Source of the DNA: AV2 sp035637175
GTDB lineage: Bacteria; Verrucomicrobiota; Verrucomicrobiia; Limisphaerales; AV2
NCBI GenBank assembly: GCA_035637175.1
Contig: DASPXS010000393.1
Coordinates: 1-26,535 of the forward strand
Direction: 5' to 3'
Length of the DNA: 26,535 bases
Positions 1 to 6,510 of the stretch are shown here, piece by piece; position 1 is the stretch's first letter, and each line of letters starts with the position of its first letter. Under the pieces are notes generated by a model. That model worked only from the letters and a program-made list of their open reading frames with translations, did not search any database and had not been told where the DNA came from. The position numbers and the translations under genes are program-made.

Positions 1-7
1 CGGCGCA

Positions 8-802
8 TCAGTGCTGGGGACCAGCCTCAAGGACAGCGTACACCAGAAACAGTTCATCGCCGACGCGTTTCATCGACTTCAACCCGAGCCGCGCTGCGTC
101 GGTCAATTTCGCCACTCCTGGTCCGTCGGCGATCGTCGGCGCACGCCGGCCGCCGAAAATTTTCGGACAGAGGGTCAGGTGCAGTTCGTTCACCAACCCC
201 GCGCGGAACAGCGCGCCATTCAGTTCGCCGCCGCCTTCGCAAAGCAACCGGTTGACCTGCCATTTCGCCCGCAGCCATTCAAAGAGCCGGGGAAAGTCGA
301 TTTCATTTTCGCCGCACACTTTGACTTCGTCCGCCACAGACCGCAGGAGCTTCAGTTTTCGTTCGGAAGCGCGTTCGCTGGTCACCACGATGACGGGCGA
401 GAACCGGTGACGAAAAATTTCGGCGCCCGGGTGGAGGGACCCGGAGCCGGTCGCCACGATGCGAAGATTGTATTCGGCCAGACCGTTCCTGAGGCGCAAG
501 CGGCGAAATCGCGCCGGACCCGGGCCCAGATTGACTCCCTCCTGGTCCACCGTCCGCGCCCCCGACATGACTGCGTCGGCCGTCGCGCGCAATTCCAACA
601 GGTGTTCGAAGTCGCGCCGGCTGCTGAAAGTGGATACGGCGCGGTTGGCCGTGGCGATTTTGCCATCGGCGGTGATGGCCATGTTCACGAAAACGAACGG
701 GAGCGGCGATTGAACCCACCCCTGACCCCTCCCTGGAGGGGAACTCCGTTGGGGATGGGTTCGACCTCCGGTGTTTGCGGGAACGGGAACGGCTTTCTTC
801 AT
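8..802 (-). CDS. RibD C-terminal-domain (dihydrofolate-reductase-like) pyrimidine reductase family protein
   Basis: 264 aa. After an unusual N-terminus, the core begins near residue 33 with a strand followed by MAITADGKIA, the usual start of the RibD_C fold. The family signature LLCEGGGELNGALFRAGLVN and a KIFGG segment follow near the C-terminus. Family members reduce a ribosylaminopyrimidine in riboflavin synthesis using NADPH. This protein lacks the deaminase half of full RibD, so it is a stand-alone reductase or a paralogue of unknown substrate. The ATG overlaps the queA stop (ATGA), which supports this start and translational coupling. Residues about 14-31 are encoded by a palindromic repeat at 712-762 and do not look like part of the fold. 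An internal start at the Met of MAIT would cut off the first strand, so I prefer the long form. The family is clear; the exact substrate is not. Confidence 0.85.
   Translation of the reverse strand: MKKAVPVPANTGGRTHPQRSSPPGRGQGWVQSPLPFVFVNMAITADGKIATANRAVSTFSSRRDFEHLLELRATADAVMSGARTVDQEGVNLGPGPARFRRLRLRNGLAEYNLRIVATGSGSLHPGAEIFRHRFSPVIVVTSERASERKLKLLRSVADEVKVCGENEIDFPRLFEWLRAKWQVNRLLCEGGGELNGALFRAGLVNELHLTLCPKIFGGRRAPTIADGPGVAKLTDAARLGLKSMKRVGDELFLVYAVLEAGPQH
712..762. repeat. Imperfect inverted-repeat element inside the reductase gene
   Basis: The outer arms are GAACCCA (712-718) and TGGGTTC (756-762). An inner C-run and G-run also pair. The centre holds the 16-nt near-perfect hairpin CCCCTCCCTGGAGGGG (726-741). 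The element lies in frame inside the N-terminal coding region of the reductase and adds residues rich in Pro, Gly, Arg and Ser. It resembles the short palindromic repeats scattered in some verrucomicrobial genomes (recollection, not checked). Confidence 0.65.
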
Positions 803-1875
803 AAAATCAGCATGGCATCACCGTAGCTGTAGAACCGGTAGCGTTCGCGGATCGCCTCGGCGTACGCCGCCAGAATGACGTCGCGTCCGCGCGTTTGGCC
901 GGGCGCGGCGAAGGCGCTGACCAGCATCAAGAGTGTGGACCGCGGCAGATGAAAGTTGGTCAACAGCGCGTCCACAATTTTGAAATGGTACGGCGGATAA
1001 ATGAATATCCCCGTGCGCCGCTCACACTTGACCAGGCGCCCCTGATTGGCGGCGGCCACGCTTTCCAGCACGCGCACGGTGGTTGTGCCAACCGCAATGA
1101 CGCGACGCCCGGCCTGTCGGGCGTCGTTGACGGTTTGCGCAGTCGGCGCGCCGAGTTGGAACGGTTCCGTGTGCAGGACGTGTTGTTCCAGCCTTTCGCT
1201 TTTCACCGGAGCGAACGTTCCCAAACCCACGTGCAGTGTGACGAAGCATATCTCGGCGCCGCGCGCGCGGATTTCTGCCAGCAGTTTTTCCGTGAAGTGA
1301 AGACCCGCGGTCGGCGCCGCCACGGAACCGACTGGCCGGGCGTACACGGTTTGATAACGCTCCCGGTCATCAACCGGCAGCTTCGGTTCATCGCGTCTGA
1401 GGTAGGGAGGCAGGGGCACTTCGCCGATCGAATCGAGGACTTCAGTGAGATCGTGCGCGCCGGAAAACTGCAGGCGGCAAAGTCCTTCTTCATTTTTTTC
1501 AACCACCAGGGCGCGCACGCCGCCGGGCCGCCCTTCACGATCCGGGAAAAAAATGGTTGTGCCTGCGCGCGCGCGTTTGCCGGGACGCAGCATCACCCAC
1601 CAATCGTTCACTCCGTTCTCTTCGACCAGCAGCACTTCAATTTGGCCGCCGCTTCCCGCTTTGGTTCCGCGCAGCCGGGCGGGGATCACTCGCGAATCAT
1701 TCAAAACCAAAACGTCGCCGGCGCGCAGGTGCCCGGGAAGGTCGGAAAATCTTCCGTGCCGGATGCGGCCATCCGAACGTTGCAGCGTCAGCAGACGCGA
1801 TTGGTCGCGTTCGGCAGCCGGCGTCTGGGCGATCAATTCAGGCGGCAGGGAATAATCGAATTCGGCAGTCAGCAC
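799..1875 (-). CDS. queA: tRNA preQ1(34) S-adenosylmethionine ribosyltransferase-isomerase
   Basis: 358 aa from a GTG start. QueA transfers and isomerises the ribosyl group of S-adenosylmethionine onto preQ1 at the tRNA wobble position, giving epoxyqueuosine. Family hallmarks visible: FDYSLPPELIAQTPAAERDQSRLL at the N-terminus, VLNDSRVIPARL, RERYQTVYARPVGSVAAPTAGLHF, FVTLHVGLGTFAPV, and the C-terminal FHLPRSTLLMLVSAFAG-like and YRFYSYGDAMLIL segments. The reading frame stays open upstream to about 2085, but that extension runs through the intergenic repeat. I therefore start at GTG 1875, two codons before the conserved TAEFDYSLP. No Shine-Dalgarno site is visible. It is transcribed divergently from mraZ and coupled to the downstream reductase. 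Confidence 0.95.
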   Translation of the reverse strand: MLTAEFDYSLPPELIAQTPAAERDQSRLLTLQRSDGRIRHGRFSDLPGHLRAGDVLVLNDSRVIPARLRGTKAGSGGQIEVLLVEENGVNDWWVMLRPGKRARAGTTIFFPDREGRPGGVRALVVEKNEEGLCRLQFSGAHDLTEVLDSIGEVPLPPYLRRDEPKLPVDDRERYQTVYARPVGSVAAPTAGLHFTEKLLAEIRARGAEICFVTLHVGLGTFAPVKSERLEQHVLHTEPFQLGAPTAQTVNDARQAGRRVIAVGTTTVRVLESVAAANQGRLVKCERRTGIFIYPPYHFKIVDALLTNFHLPRSTLLMLVSAFAAPGQTRGRDVILAAYAEAIRERYRFYSYGDAMLIL

Positions 1876-1885
1876 GGGGCACTTT

Positions 1886-1939
1886 AATGACGAATGCCGA
1901 ATGACGAAACTCGAAAGAATGACGAATGCCGAATGACGA
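1886..1939. repeat. 22-nt direct repeat of the TTCGTCATTCG family
   Basis: A perfect 22-nt unit occurs at 1886-1907 and again at 1918-1939 (unit begins AATGACGAATGCC and ends GAATGACGA). It lies just upstream of the queA start. The same AATGACGAAT / ATTCGTCATT words recur in the ddl-ftsQ spacer (19130-19246), so this is an interspersed intergenic family. Confidence 0.8.
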
Positions 1940-1970
1940 TTCATTCGTGTTTTTGGTCCCTGCAGTCGGC

Positions 1971-2006
1971 CCTGTGAATAACCTGTGAAGAAATTAATGT
2001 GAGATA
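1971..2006. promoter_or_regulatory. TGTGAA repeat cluster, DnaA-box-like
   Basis: CCTGTGAA occurs at 1971-1978 and 1982-1989, 11 nt apart, and a third TGTGA lies at 1998-2002. The first copy reads TGTGAATAA (1973-1981). Its complement TTATTCACA fits the E. coli DnaA-box consensus TTWTNCACA. The cluster lies just upstream of the mraZ promoter. A regulator site or chance are both possible. Confidence 0.35.
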
Positions 2007-2010
2007 AAAG

Positions 2011-2038
2011 TTGACCTTGGTGGGCCAAAGTGTATAGA
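2011..2038 (+). promoter_or_regulatory. Predicted sigma70-type promoter of mraZ and the dcw cluster
   Basis: A -35-like TTGACC (2011-2016), a 16-nt spacer, and a -10-like TATAGA (2033-2038). The predicted transcription start is near 2045, about 48 nt before the mraZ ATG. The promoter is embedded in the MraZ-box array. Confidence 0.6.
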
Positions 2039-2055
2039 AATGGGTCGTTGTGGGG
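2021..2055 (+). promoter_or_regulatory. Predicted MraZ operator: TGGGN boxes at 10-nt phase
   Basis: TGGGC (2021), TGTAT (2031), TGGGT (2041) and TGGGG (2051) are spaced exactly 10 nt apart, that is, 5-nt boxes with 5-nt spacers. This is the arrangement described for E. coli MraZ (TGGGN with 5-nt spacers). The second, degenerate box coincides with the -10 hexamer, which would explain its divergence. Binding would cover the -10 and start site, consistent with autorepression. An AAAGTGT word (2027-2033), resembling the mycoplasma MraZ box, also overlaps. Confidence 0.75.
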
Positions 2056-2092
2056 CGAAAGGCCAATATGGCTCGTGCTCAACAAATGATCG

Positions 2093-2554
2093 ATGCCATC
2101 ACAGCAGCCCAGCGAGCTGATTTATTACAACTCGATCTATCGCCACGGTGTGGACGAGAAGCGGCGGGTGCAGATACCCGCCAAGTGGCGTCCCACCGAA
2201 CCCGAAGTCCTGACCCTGGTGCTCTGGCCGAAGGGGACGTTGCCCGAGGCGTGTTTGTTGGTGTTGCCGCCCAAGGAATGGGAAGCGTTGGTCCAGAAGC
2301 TCAAAGCGATGCCCTTCGCCGACCCGAAAGCGGAAGCGCTGCGGCGGTTGCTCGGAAAGAAATCGGACCGGGTCACGCTGGACAAGGGTGGGCGGATTTG
2401 TTTGCCGGAAGGGATGGCCAAAGCCGCGGCCATCGACAAGGAAGCGGTTCTGGTCGGGTTACTGGACCGGTTCGAGATTTGGAACCCCGACCGGTACGGG
2501 ACGGCGAGCGCGGTGGACGACGAATTGTTGCCTGAAGCATTCAAACTGATTTGA
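2093..2554 (+). CDS. mraZ: Transcriptional regulator MraZ
   Basis: 153 aa, the usual MraZ length. It is a DNA-binding protein with two AbrB-like (SpoVT/MraZ) half-domains that form oligomeric rings and repress the dcw operon. Each half carries its DxxxR-type motif: VDEKRRVQIPAKWR (about residues 20-33) and LDKGGRICLPEGMA (about 95-110). It is the first gene of the cluster, behind a matching operator at 2021-2055. The ATG at 2093 puts the conserved ELIYYNSIYRHGVDEKRR at the N-terminus. It has no clear Shine-Dalgarno site. Its TGA overlaps a TTG of the next reading frame, and the next ATG is at 2560, so coupling is likely. Confidence 0.95.
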   Translation: MPSQQPSELIYYNSIYRHGVDEKRRVQIPAKWRPTEPEVLTLVLWPKGTLPEACLLVLPPKEWEALVQKLKAMPFADPKAEALRRLLGKKSDRVTLDKGGRICLPEGMAKAAAIDKEAVLVGLLDRFEIWNPDRYGTASAVDDELLPEAFKLI

Positions 2555-2559
2555 AGCGT

Positions 2560-3183
2560 ATGAGCCTGATCAAAATGCTTAGCGTCAGCAAGAGTTTCAT
2601 GGGTGGCCGGAACCCGCCCGGGCGATACCGGATGGTGGAGCAAGCTGCGCTGCCAAAATTCGCGCCGGTGGGACGACCGATTTCGCTGGCGCCAAAAAGA
2701 ACATCAGAAGACTCGCGCGGGCCGGAGAATCGGGAAAAATCTCAATCCAGCGTCTCCTCATTGGGCAACGCCGCCCCGGGCCTGGCTCTGGATCCGTCGC
2801 CGGGCGGAACTTCGCCTTTCACCGGATCGGTTGCCGCCGCGGCGCCGGCTCCGCCCGTCGCTGTTTGCGCGAACACCGTTCCGTCCTCCACGAATTGGTT
2901 TCGGTTGGGCAAAAATCCCTTCATGCATCGGCCGGTGGAGCCGCTCCGTCCGCCGGCGACGGTGCAAACCGAGTTGTCGCTCGACGCGGTAAAGCCGGTG
3001 CGAAACGATCTAAGCGATGCCGATTTGGAAGTGGTGCCGGCGAAACACGAAACAAAACACGAGACAAACCGGTCGGGTGCGCAAACGCCGCCCCGACGGC
3101 GGGCGTTCAAGGCCGAATTGACCGGTTTCGCGTGGAGCCGTTTGACGGCCCGCTTGTTCCATTCCGAGCGGGCGCGAACCTGA
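2560..3183 (+). CDS. Uncharacterised protein encoded between mraZ and rsmH
   Basis: 207 aa; I recognise no named domain. The ATG lies 5 nt after the mraZ stop; an in-frame TTG at 2551 overlaps that stop. Three blocks look protein-like. They are an N-terminal basic stretch GRNPPGRYRMVEQAALPKF (residues 16-34), a central Pro/Ala/Ser-rich probably disordered region (about 45-130), and a C-terminal part with QTELSLDAVKPVRNDLSDAD (136-155) and FAWSRLTARLFHS (190-202), which could form an amphipathic helix. There is no signal peptide or membrane segment. My recollection is that similar proteins sit at this position in other Verrucomicrobiota, but I could not check. The position suggests a division- or wall-related role; that is inference from context only. 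Confidence 0.7.
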   Translation: MSLIKMLSVSKSFMGGRNPPGRYRMVEQAALPKFAPVGRPISLAPKRTSEDSRGPENREKSQSSVSSLGNAAPGLALDPSPGGTSPFTGSVAAAAPAPPVAVCANTVPSSTNWFRLGKNPFMHRPVEPLRPPATVQTELSLDAVKPVRNDLSDADLEVVPAKHETKHETNRSGAQTPPRRRAFKAELTGFAWSRLTARLFHSERART

Positions 3184-3197
3184 TCAACGGTCCATGC

Positions 3198-4130
3198 GTG
3201 GTGCCAGACTACGTCCACAATCCGGTGATGATGGCGGAAGTATTGACCGCCCTCGATCCGCAGCCGGGCGGCCGTTACGCCGACGGCACCGTCGGTGGGG
3301 GTGGACACGCGGCGGCCATTTTGGAAGCGAGCGCGCCGACTGGATGGTTGTTTGGATGCGATCGCGATGGCGCCGCGCTTGAGGCGGCCGCGGCGCGGCT
3401 GTCGGAGTTTGCGGGGCGTTTCGAGTTGAAGCGCGGAAATTTTGCCGAATTGGCGGACTGGGTCGAGGCGGGCGGTTGCGACGGCGTTTTGCTGGATCTG
3501 GGCGTGAGCTCGCCGCAGCTCGATTGGGCGGAGCGCGGATTCAGTTTTCAGCAGGATGGTCCGCTCGACATGCGGATGGACCGGCGGCAGGCCCTGACGG
3601 CGGCCCAAGTGGTCAATGACACCGGGGCGGATGAATTGACGCGGATTTTTCGGGACCTGGGCGAGGAACCCGAGGCACGCCGGTTGGCGCGCGCGATTGA
3701 ATATGAACGGCGTTTTCGCCGGTTCGAGACGACGCGCCAACTGGCGGAGCTCATCGAAAAAATTTCACCTCGCCGCGGCAAACGGGCGCATCCGGCGACC
3801 CGTGTTTTTCAGGCGTTGCGCATGGCCGTGAACGAGGAGATCGGCTCTCTGCGCCTCGGCCTCGAAGCGGCGGTACGGATTTTGAAGCCCGGCGGGCGCC
3901 TGGCAGTGATAACGTTTCACTCGGTCGAGCACCGCGTGATCAAAGAATTCGGTCGGGAACGTTCGCGGGGCTACCGTGTGCCCGGTGAAGTGGACGTTCC
4001 GGAACTGCGGCAGCCGGCGGCGCCGCAATTGAGATGCCTCAACCGGAGAGCGATCCGGCCCGGCCCGGACGAGGTCGCGGCCAATCCGCGGGCGCGCAGC
4101 GCGCAACTGCGGGTGATGGAAAAAATCTAA
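3198..4130 (+). CDS. rsmH: 16S rRNA (cytosine(1402)-N(4))-methyltransferase
   Basis: 310 aa from GTG 3198 (GTG 3201 is equally possible). It methylates N4 of C1402 in 16S rRNA using S-adenosylmethionine. Visible family motifs: YVHNPVMMAEVL, the SAM-binding YADGTVGGGGHAAAIL (residues about 27-42), GCDRDGAAL, GVLLDLGVSSPQLDWAERGFSF, PLDMRMD, HPATRVFQALRMAVNEE, GGRLAVITFHSVEHRVIK, and C-terminal NPRARSAQLRVMEKI. The frame is open further upstream to 2865 but there overlaps the preceding gene. The start at 3198 leaves a 14-nt gap and gives the normal family length. The gene ends 1 nt before ftsL. mraW is the older name. Confidence 0.95.
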   Translation: MVPDYVHNPVMMAEVLTALDPQPGGRYADGTVGGGGHAAAILEASAPTGWLFGCDRDGAALEAAAARLSEFAGRFELKRGNFAELADWVEAGGCDGVLLDLGVSSPQLDWAERGFSFQQDGPLDMRMDRRQALTAAQVVNDTGADELTRIFRDLGEEPEARRLARAIEYERRFRRFETTRQLAELIEKISPRRGKRAHPATRVFQALRMAVNEEIGSLRLGLEAAVRILKPGGRLAVITFHSVEHRVIKEFGRERSRGYRVPGEVDVPELRQPAAPQLRCLNRRAIRPGPDEVAANPRARSAQLRVMEKI

Positions 4131-4131
4131 C

Positions 4132-4533
4132 ATGGCGCGAAATCGAAAGAACCAGTCGGCGGCGGTTCGATTCGGGCCGGCGCTGAAGGCATTGCTGATC
4201 TGCCTGCTGATCGGCGGTTCGGGCGTGGGTTACGTCTGGCAACAGAATCAACTGCTCGAATTAGGGCGCCAGAAAATCGAAAAAGAGAAACACTTGAACA
4301 CCTTGCGCGTGCAGAACAGTCAGCTCGCCCGGTATCTGGCGGAACTGCAGTCGCCCAAGTCGCTGGAAGCGCGCGTGAAGGAATTGAATCTGGGGTTGAC
4401 CCTGGCGCAGCCGACCCAGATCGTGCGGTTGACCGACGCTGCGCCGACGCCGCCGGCCAAAGCGCCGCCGGCGATGAATCAAGTCGAACGCCAATACGCG
4501 AAGCGGCCGAGTGTGGCTTCGCCCATACCCTAA
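4132..4533 (+). CDS. ftsL: FtsL-like cell division protein
   Basis: 133 aa. A short basic cytoplasmic tail (MARNRKNQ) is followed by one membrane segment (about residues 17-34). A predicted coiled coil comes next (about 40-75, QLLELGRQKIEKEKHLNTLRVQNSQL), then a Pro/Ala-rich tail. This layout and the place between rsmH and ftsI are those of FtsL, which pairs with FtsB and FtsQ and activates FtsWI. FtsL sequences diverge widely, so the name rests on topology and synteny. It starts 1 nt after rsmH and ends 2 nt before the first possible ftsI start. No separate FtsB is seen in the window. Confidence 0.8.
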   Translation: MARNRKNQSAAVRFGPALKALLICLLIGGSGVGYVWQQNQLLELGRQKIEKEKHLNTLRVQNSQLARYLAELQSPKSLEARVKELNLGLTLAQPTQIVRLTDAAPTPPAKAPPAMNQVERQYAKRPSVASPIP

Positions 4534-4535
4534 AA

Positions 4536-6503
4536 TTGAAACGAGAGAGACAAAGACTGCTGGCCGCCATGGTTCAACCGGCTCAATATCGCCGGCTGAC
4601 GTTGATGGCGCTGTTGCTGATCGTTGCCTTCGCGGGCCTGGGATACCGGCTGGTGGACTTGCAGGTGGTGCGGCATGACGATTTGAGCCGCGAGGCCGTG
4701 GGCAGAAGAGAGAGCACGATCATTCATCCTTCGCGCCGCGGCGACATCCTCGACGCGCGCGGAAACGTGCTGGCGACCAGTCTCTTTGTCAAAACCGTCT
4801 GCGCGGATCCCAGTTTAATCGGCACCAATCAGGCCGTGGTTGCGCGCGCCCTCGCGCCCGTGCTCAAGATCAACCAGGCCGAGTTGGCGCAGAAACTCCA
4901 GGTGCGCCTCTACCGGGACAAAACCGGCAAGGAACAGGTTGACAAATACGTCCTCCTCAAACGCAAAGTCACGCTCGACGAATGGGAAAAAATTCAAGTG
5001 GCGATGAAGAATATTTCCTTTGGTGTGGATGAGAAGAAACTGTCCCGGCGCGACCGCGCGTTTTTCCGGAACCTGCGTCTGCGGTCCGTATTCACCGAGC
5101 CGGTGGACGACCAGTTGCGGGTTTATCCCGCCGGCACGCTGGCCGCGCATGTCCTGGGATTTACCGGCGCGGTGGAGAAAGTCGTCGAGGGCAACACGGT
5201 GGTGGAACTGGTCGGCAAAGACGGCCTCGAGGCGGCCTTCAATTCGGCCCTCAGCGGCGCGGTGGGCTGGCGGCAGACGGAGAATGACCGGGGCAGTCAT
5301 GAACTGGTCCTCTTTCGCGAGGAAGACGTCGCGCCCCGTCCGGGTCTAAACGTCGTCCTGACGCTCGACGCCGGGGTGCAGGACATCCTCGAGACTGAAC
5401 TCGCCCGGGGGATGGAAAAGAACGCTCCGGCAAGCATTTCGGGCATCGTCCTGCGTCCCAAATCCGGCGCCGTTGTGGCCCTCAGCGTGCTGCCCAATTT
5501 CGACCCGAATCAGATCGGGAACAAAACGCCCATCGCCAACCTCCGCAACCGCGTCATCACCGACTCGTTCGAACCCGGTTCGACTTTCAAGGCGGTCGTG
5601 ATTTCGGCGGCGCTGAATGAACAGGTCGTATCGCTCAACGACGTGTTTTATTGCGAGAACGGTCTCTTTTCGTTTGCCGGATACACATTGCATGACGCCG
5701 GCCATCATTTCGGCAATCTCTCGGTTGAAGACATCATCGCCAAATCCTCCAACATCGGCGCGGCCAAGATCGGCATGAAACTGGGTGAGGCGCGGCTCTA
5801 CAAATACATTCGCGATTTCGGATTTGGAGACCTCACCGGCATCACGCTGCCGGGCGAAGTGCGCGGCACGGTGCATCCGGTGAAGAACTGGTATAGGGTT
5901 TCCCTCGCCCAGATTCCGATGGGCCAGGGCCTCACGGTCACGCCGCTGCAAATGGCGATGGCGATCAGCACGGTGGCGAACCACGGCCGCCTCATGCGCC
6001 CGATGCTGGTGGACCATCTGGAGGACGAGCACAAACAGGAAGCGTTGCGCTGTCAGCCGCAGGAACTCCGTCAGGTGATCAGCGAAGACACGGCCCGTCT
6101 CATGGTGCAGGCCATGAAAAAGGTCGTGCTGGCCGGCGGGACGGCGCCCAAGGCCGCCCTGGAGCATTACACCGTCGCGGGCAAGACCGGCACGGGACAG
6201 AAAGCGCCCTACGGATCGCACAAATATTTTTCTTCGTTTGTCGGTTTCTTTCCCGCCGACGACCCGGAAATTTGCATTGCCGTGTTTCTCGATGAACCGG
6301 ACCCGAAGCGTTACTACGGCGGCGAAACGGCCGGGCCCGTGTTCCGGGCGATTGCCGAGCGCGCGGCGGCCTACCTCGGCATCCGCCCGGATGCGCCGCC
6401 ATCGGAACAATCGCCGAAACAACCCACGAACCAGGCCGAGGTGATTGCCGGAAACGTGGGCTCCAACCCGTTGACGGCGGCCCAAACCGGGCGAAATTTT
6501 TGA
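4536..6503 (+). CDS. ftsI: Penicillin-binding protein FtsI (PBP3), septal peptidoglycan transpeptidase
   Basis: 655 aa from TTG 4536. ATG 4569 (11 codons later, MVQPAQYRRL) is a credible alternative; neither has a clear Shine-Dalgarno site. One N-terminal membrane anchor (LTLMALLLIVAFAGLGYRLVDLQVV) is followed by the PBP dimerisation domain and then the transpeptidase domain. The active-site motifs are complete: S349-T-F-K352 (nucleophile serine), S404-S-N406, and K550-T-G552. No PASTA repeat is present; the C-terminus ends in a Pro/Asn/Gln-rich tail. It cross-links septal peptidoglycan together with FtsW. It lies in the standard place between ftsL and murE. Confidence 0.95.
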   Translation: MKRERQRLLAAMVQPAQYRRLTLMALLLIVAFAGLGYRLVDLQVVRHDDLSREAVGRRESTIIHPSRRGDILDARGNVLATSLFVKTVCADPSLIGTNQAVVARALAPVLKINQAELAQKLQVRLYRDKTGKEQVDKYVLLKRKVTLDEWEKIQVAMKNISFGVDEKKLSRRDRAFFRNLRLRSVFTEPVDDQLRVYPAGTLAAHVLGFTGAVEKVVEGNTVVELVGKDGLEAAFNSALSGAVGWRQTENDRGSHELVLFREEDVAPRPGLNVVLTLDAGVQDILETELARGMEKNAPASISGIVLRPKSGAVVALSVLPNFDPNQIGNKTPIANLRNRVITDSFEPGSTFKAVVISAALNEQVVSLNDVFYCENGLFSFAGYTLHDAGHHFGNLSVEDIIAKSSNIGAAKIGMKLGEARLYKYIRDFGFGDLTGITLPGEVRGTVHPVKNWYRVSLAQIPMGQGLTVTPLQMAMAISTVANHGRLMRPMLVDHLEDEHKQEALRCQPQELRQVISEDTARLMVQAMKKVVLAGGTAPKAALEHYTVAGKTGTGQKAPYGSHKYFSSFVGFFPADDPEICIAVFLDEPDPKRYYGGETAGPVFRAIAERAAAYLGIRPDAPPSEQSPKQPTNQAEVIAGNVGSNPLTAAQTGRNF

Positions 6504-6510
6504 CGTGCCG

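Noticed and set aside
895..1887. Long plus-strand open frame opposite queA
   Set aside because: It is the complement of a clear queA and has no family resemblance; long shadow frames are expected at this GC content.
1880..1960. CRISPR-like direct repeats near queA
   Set aside because: Only two copies with a 10-nt gap, no spacer series and no cas genes; the word recurs elsewhere as an interspersed repeat.
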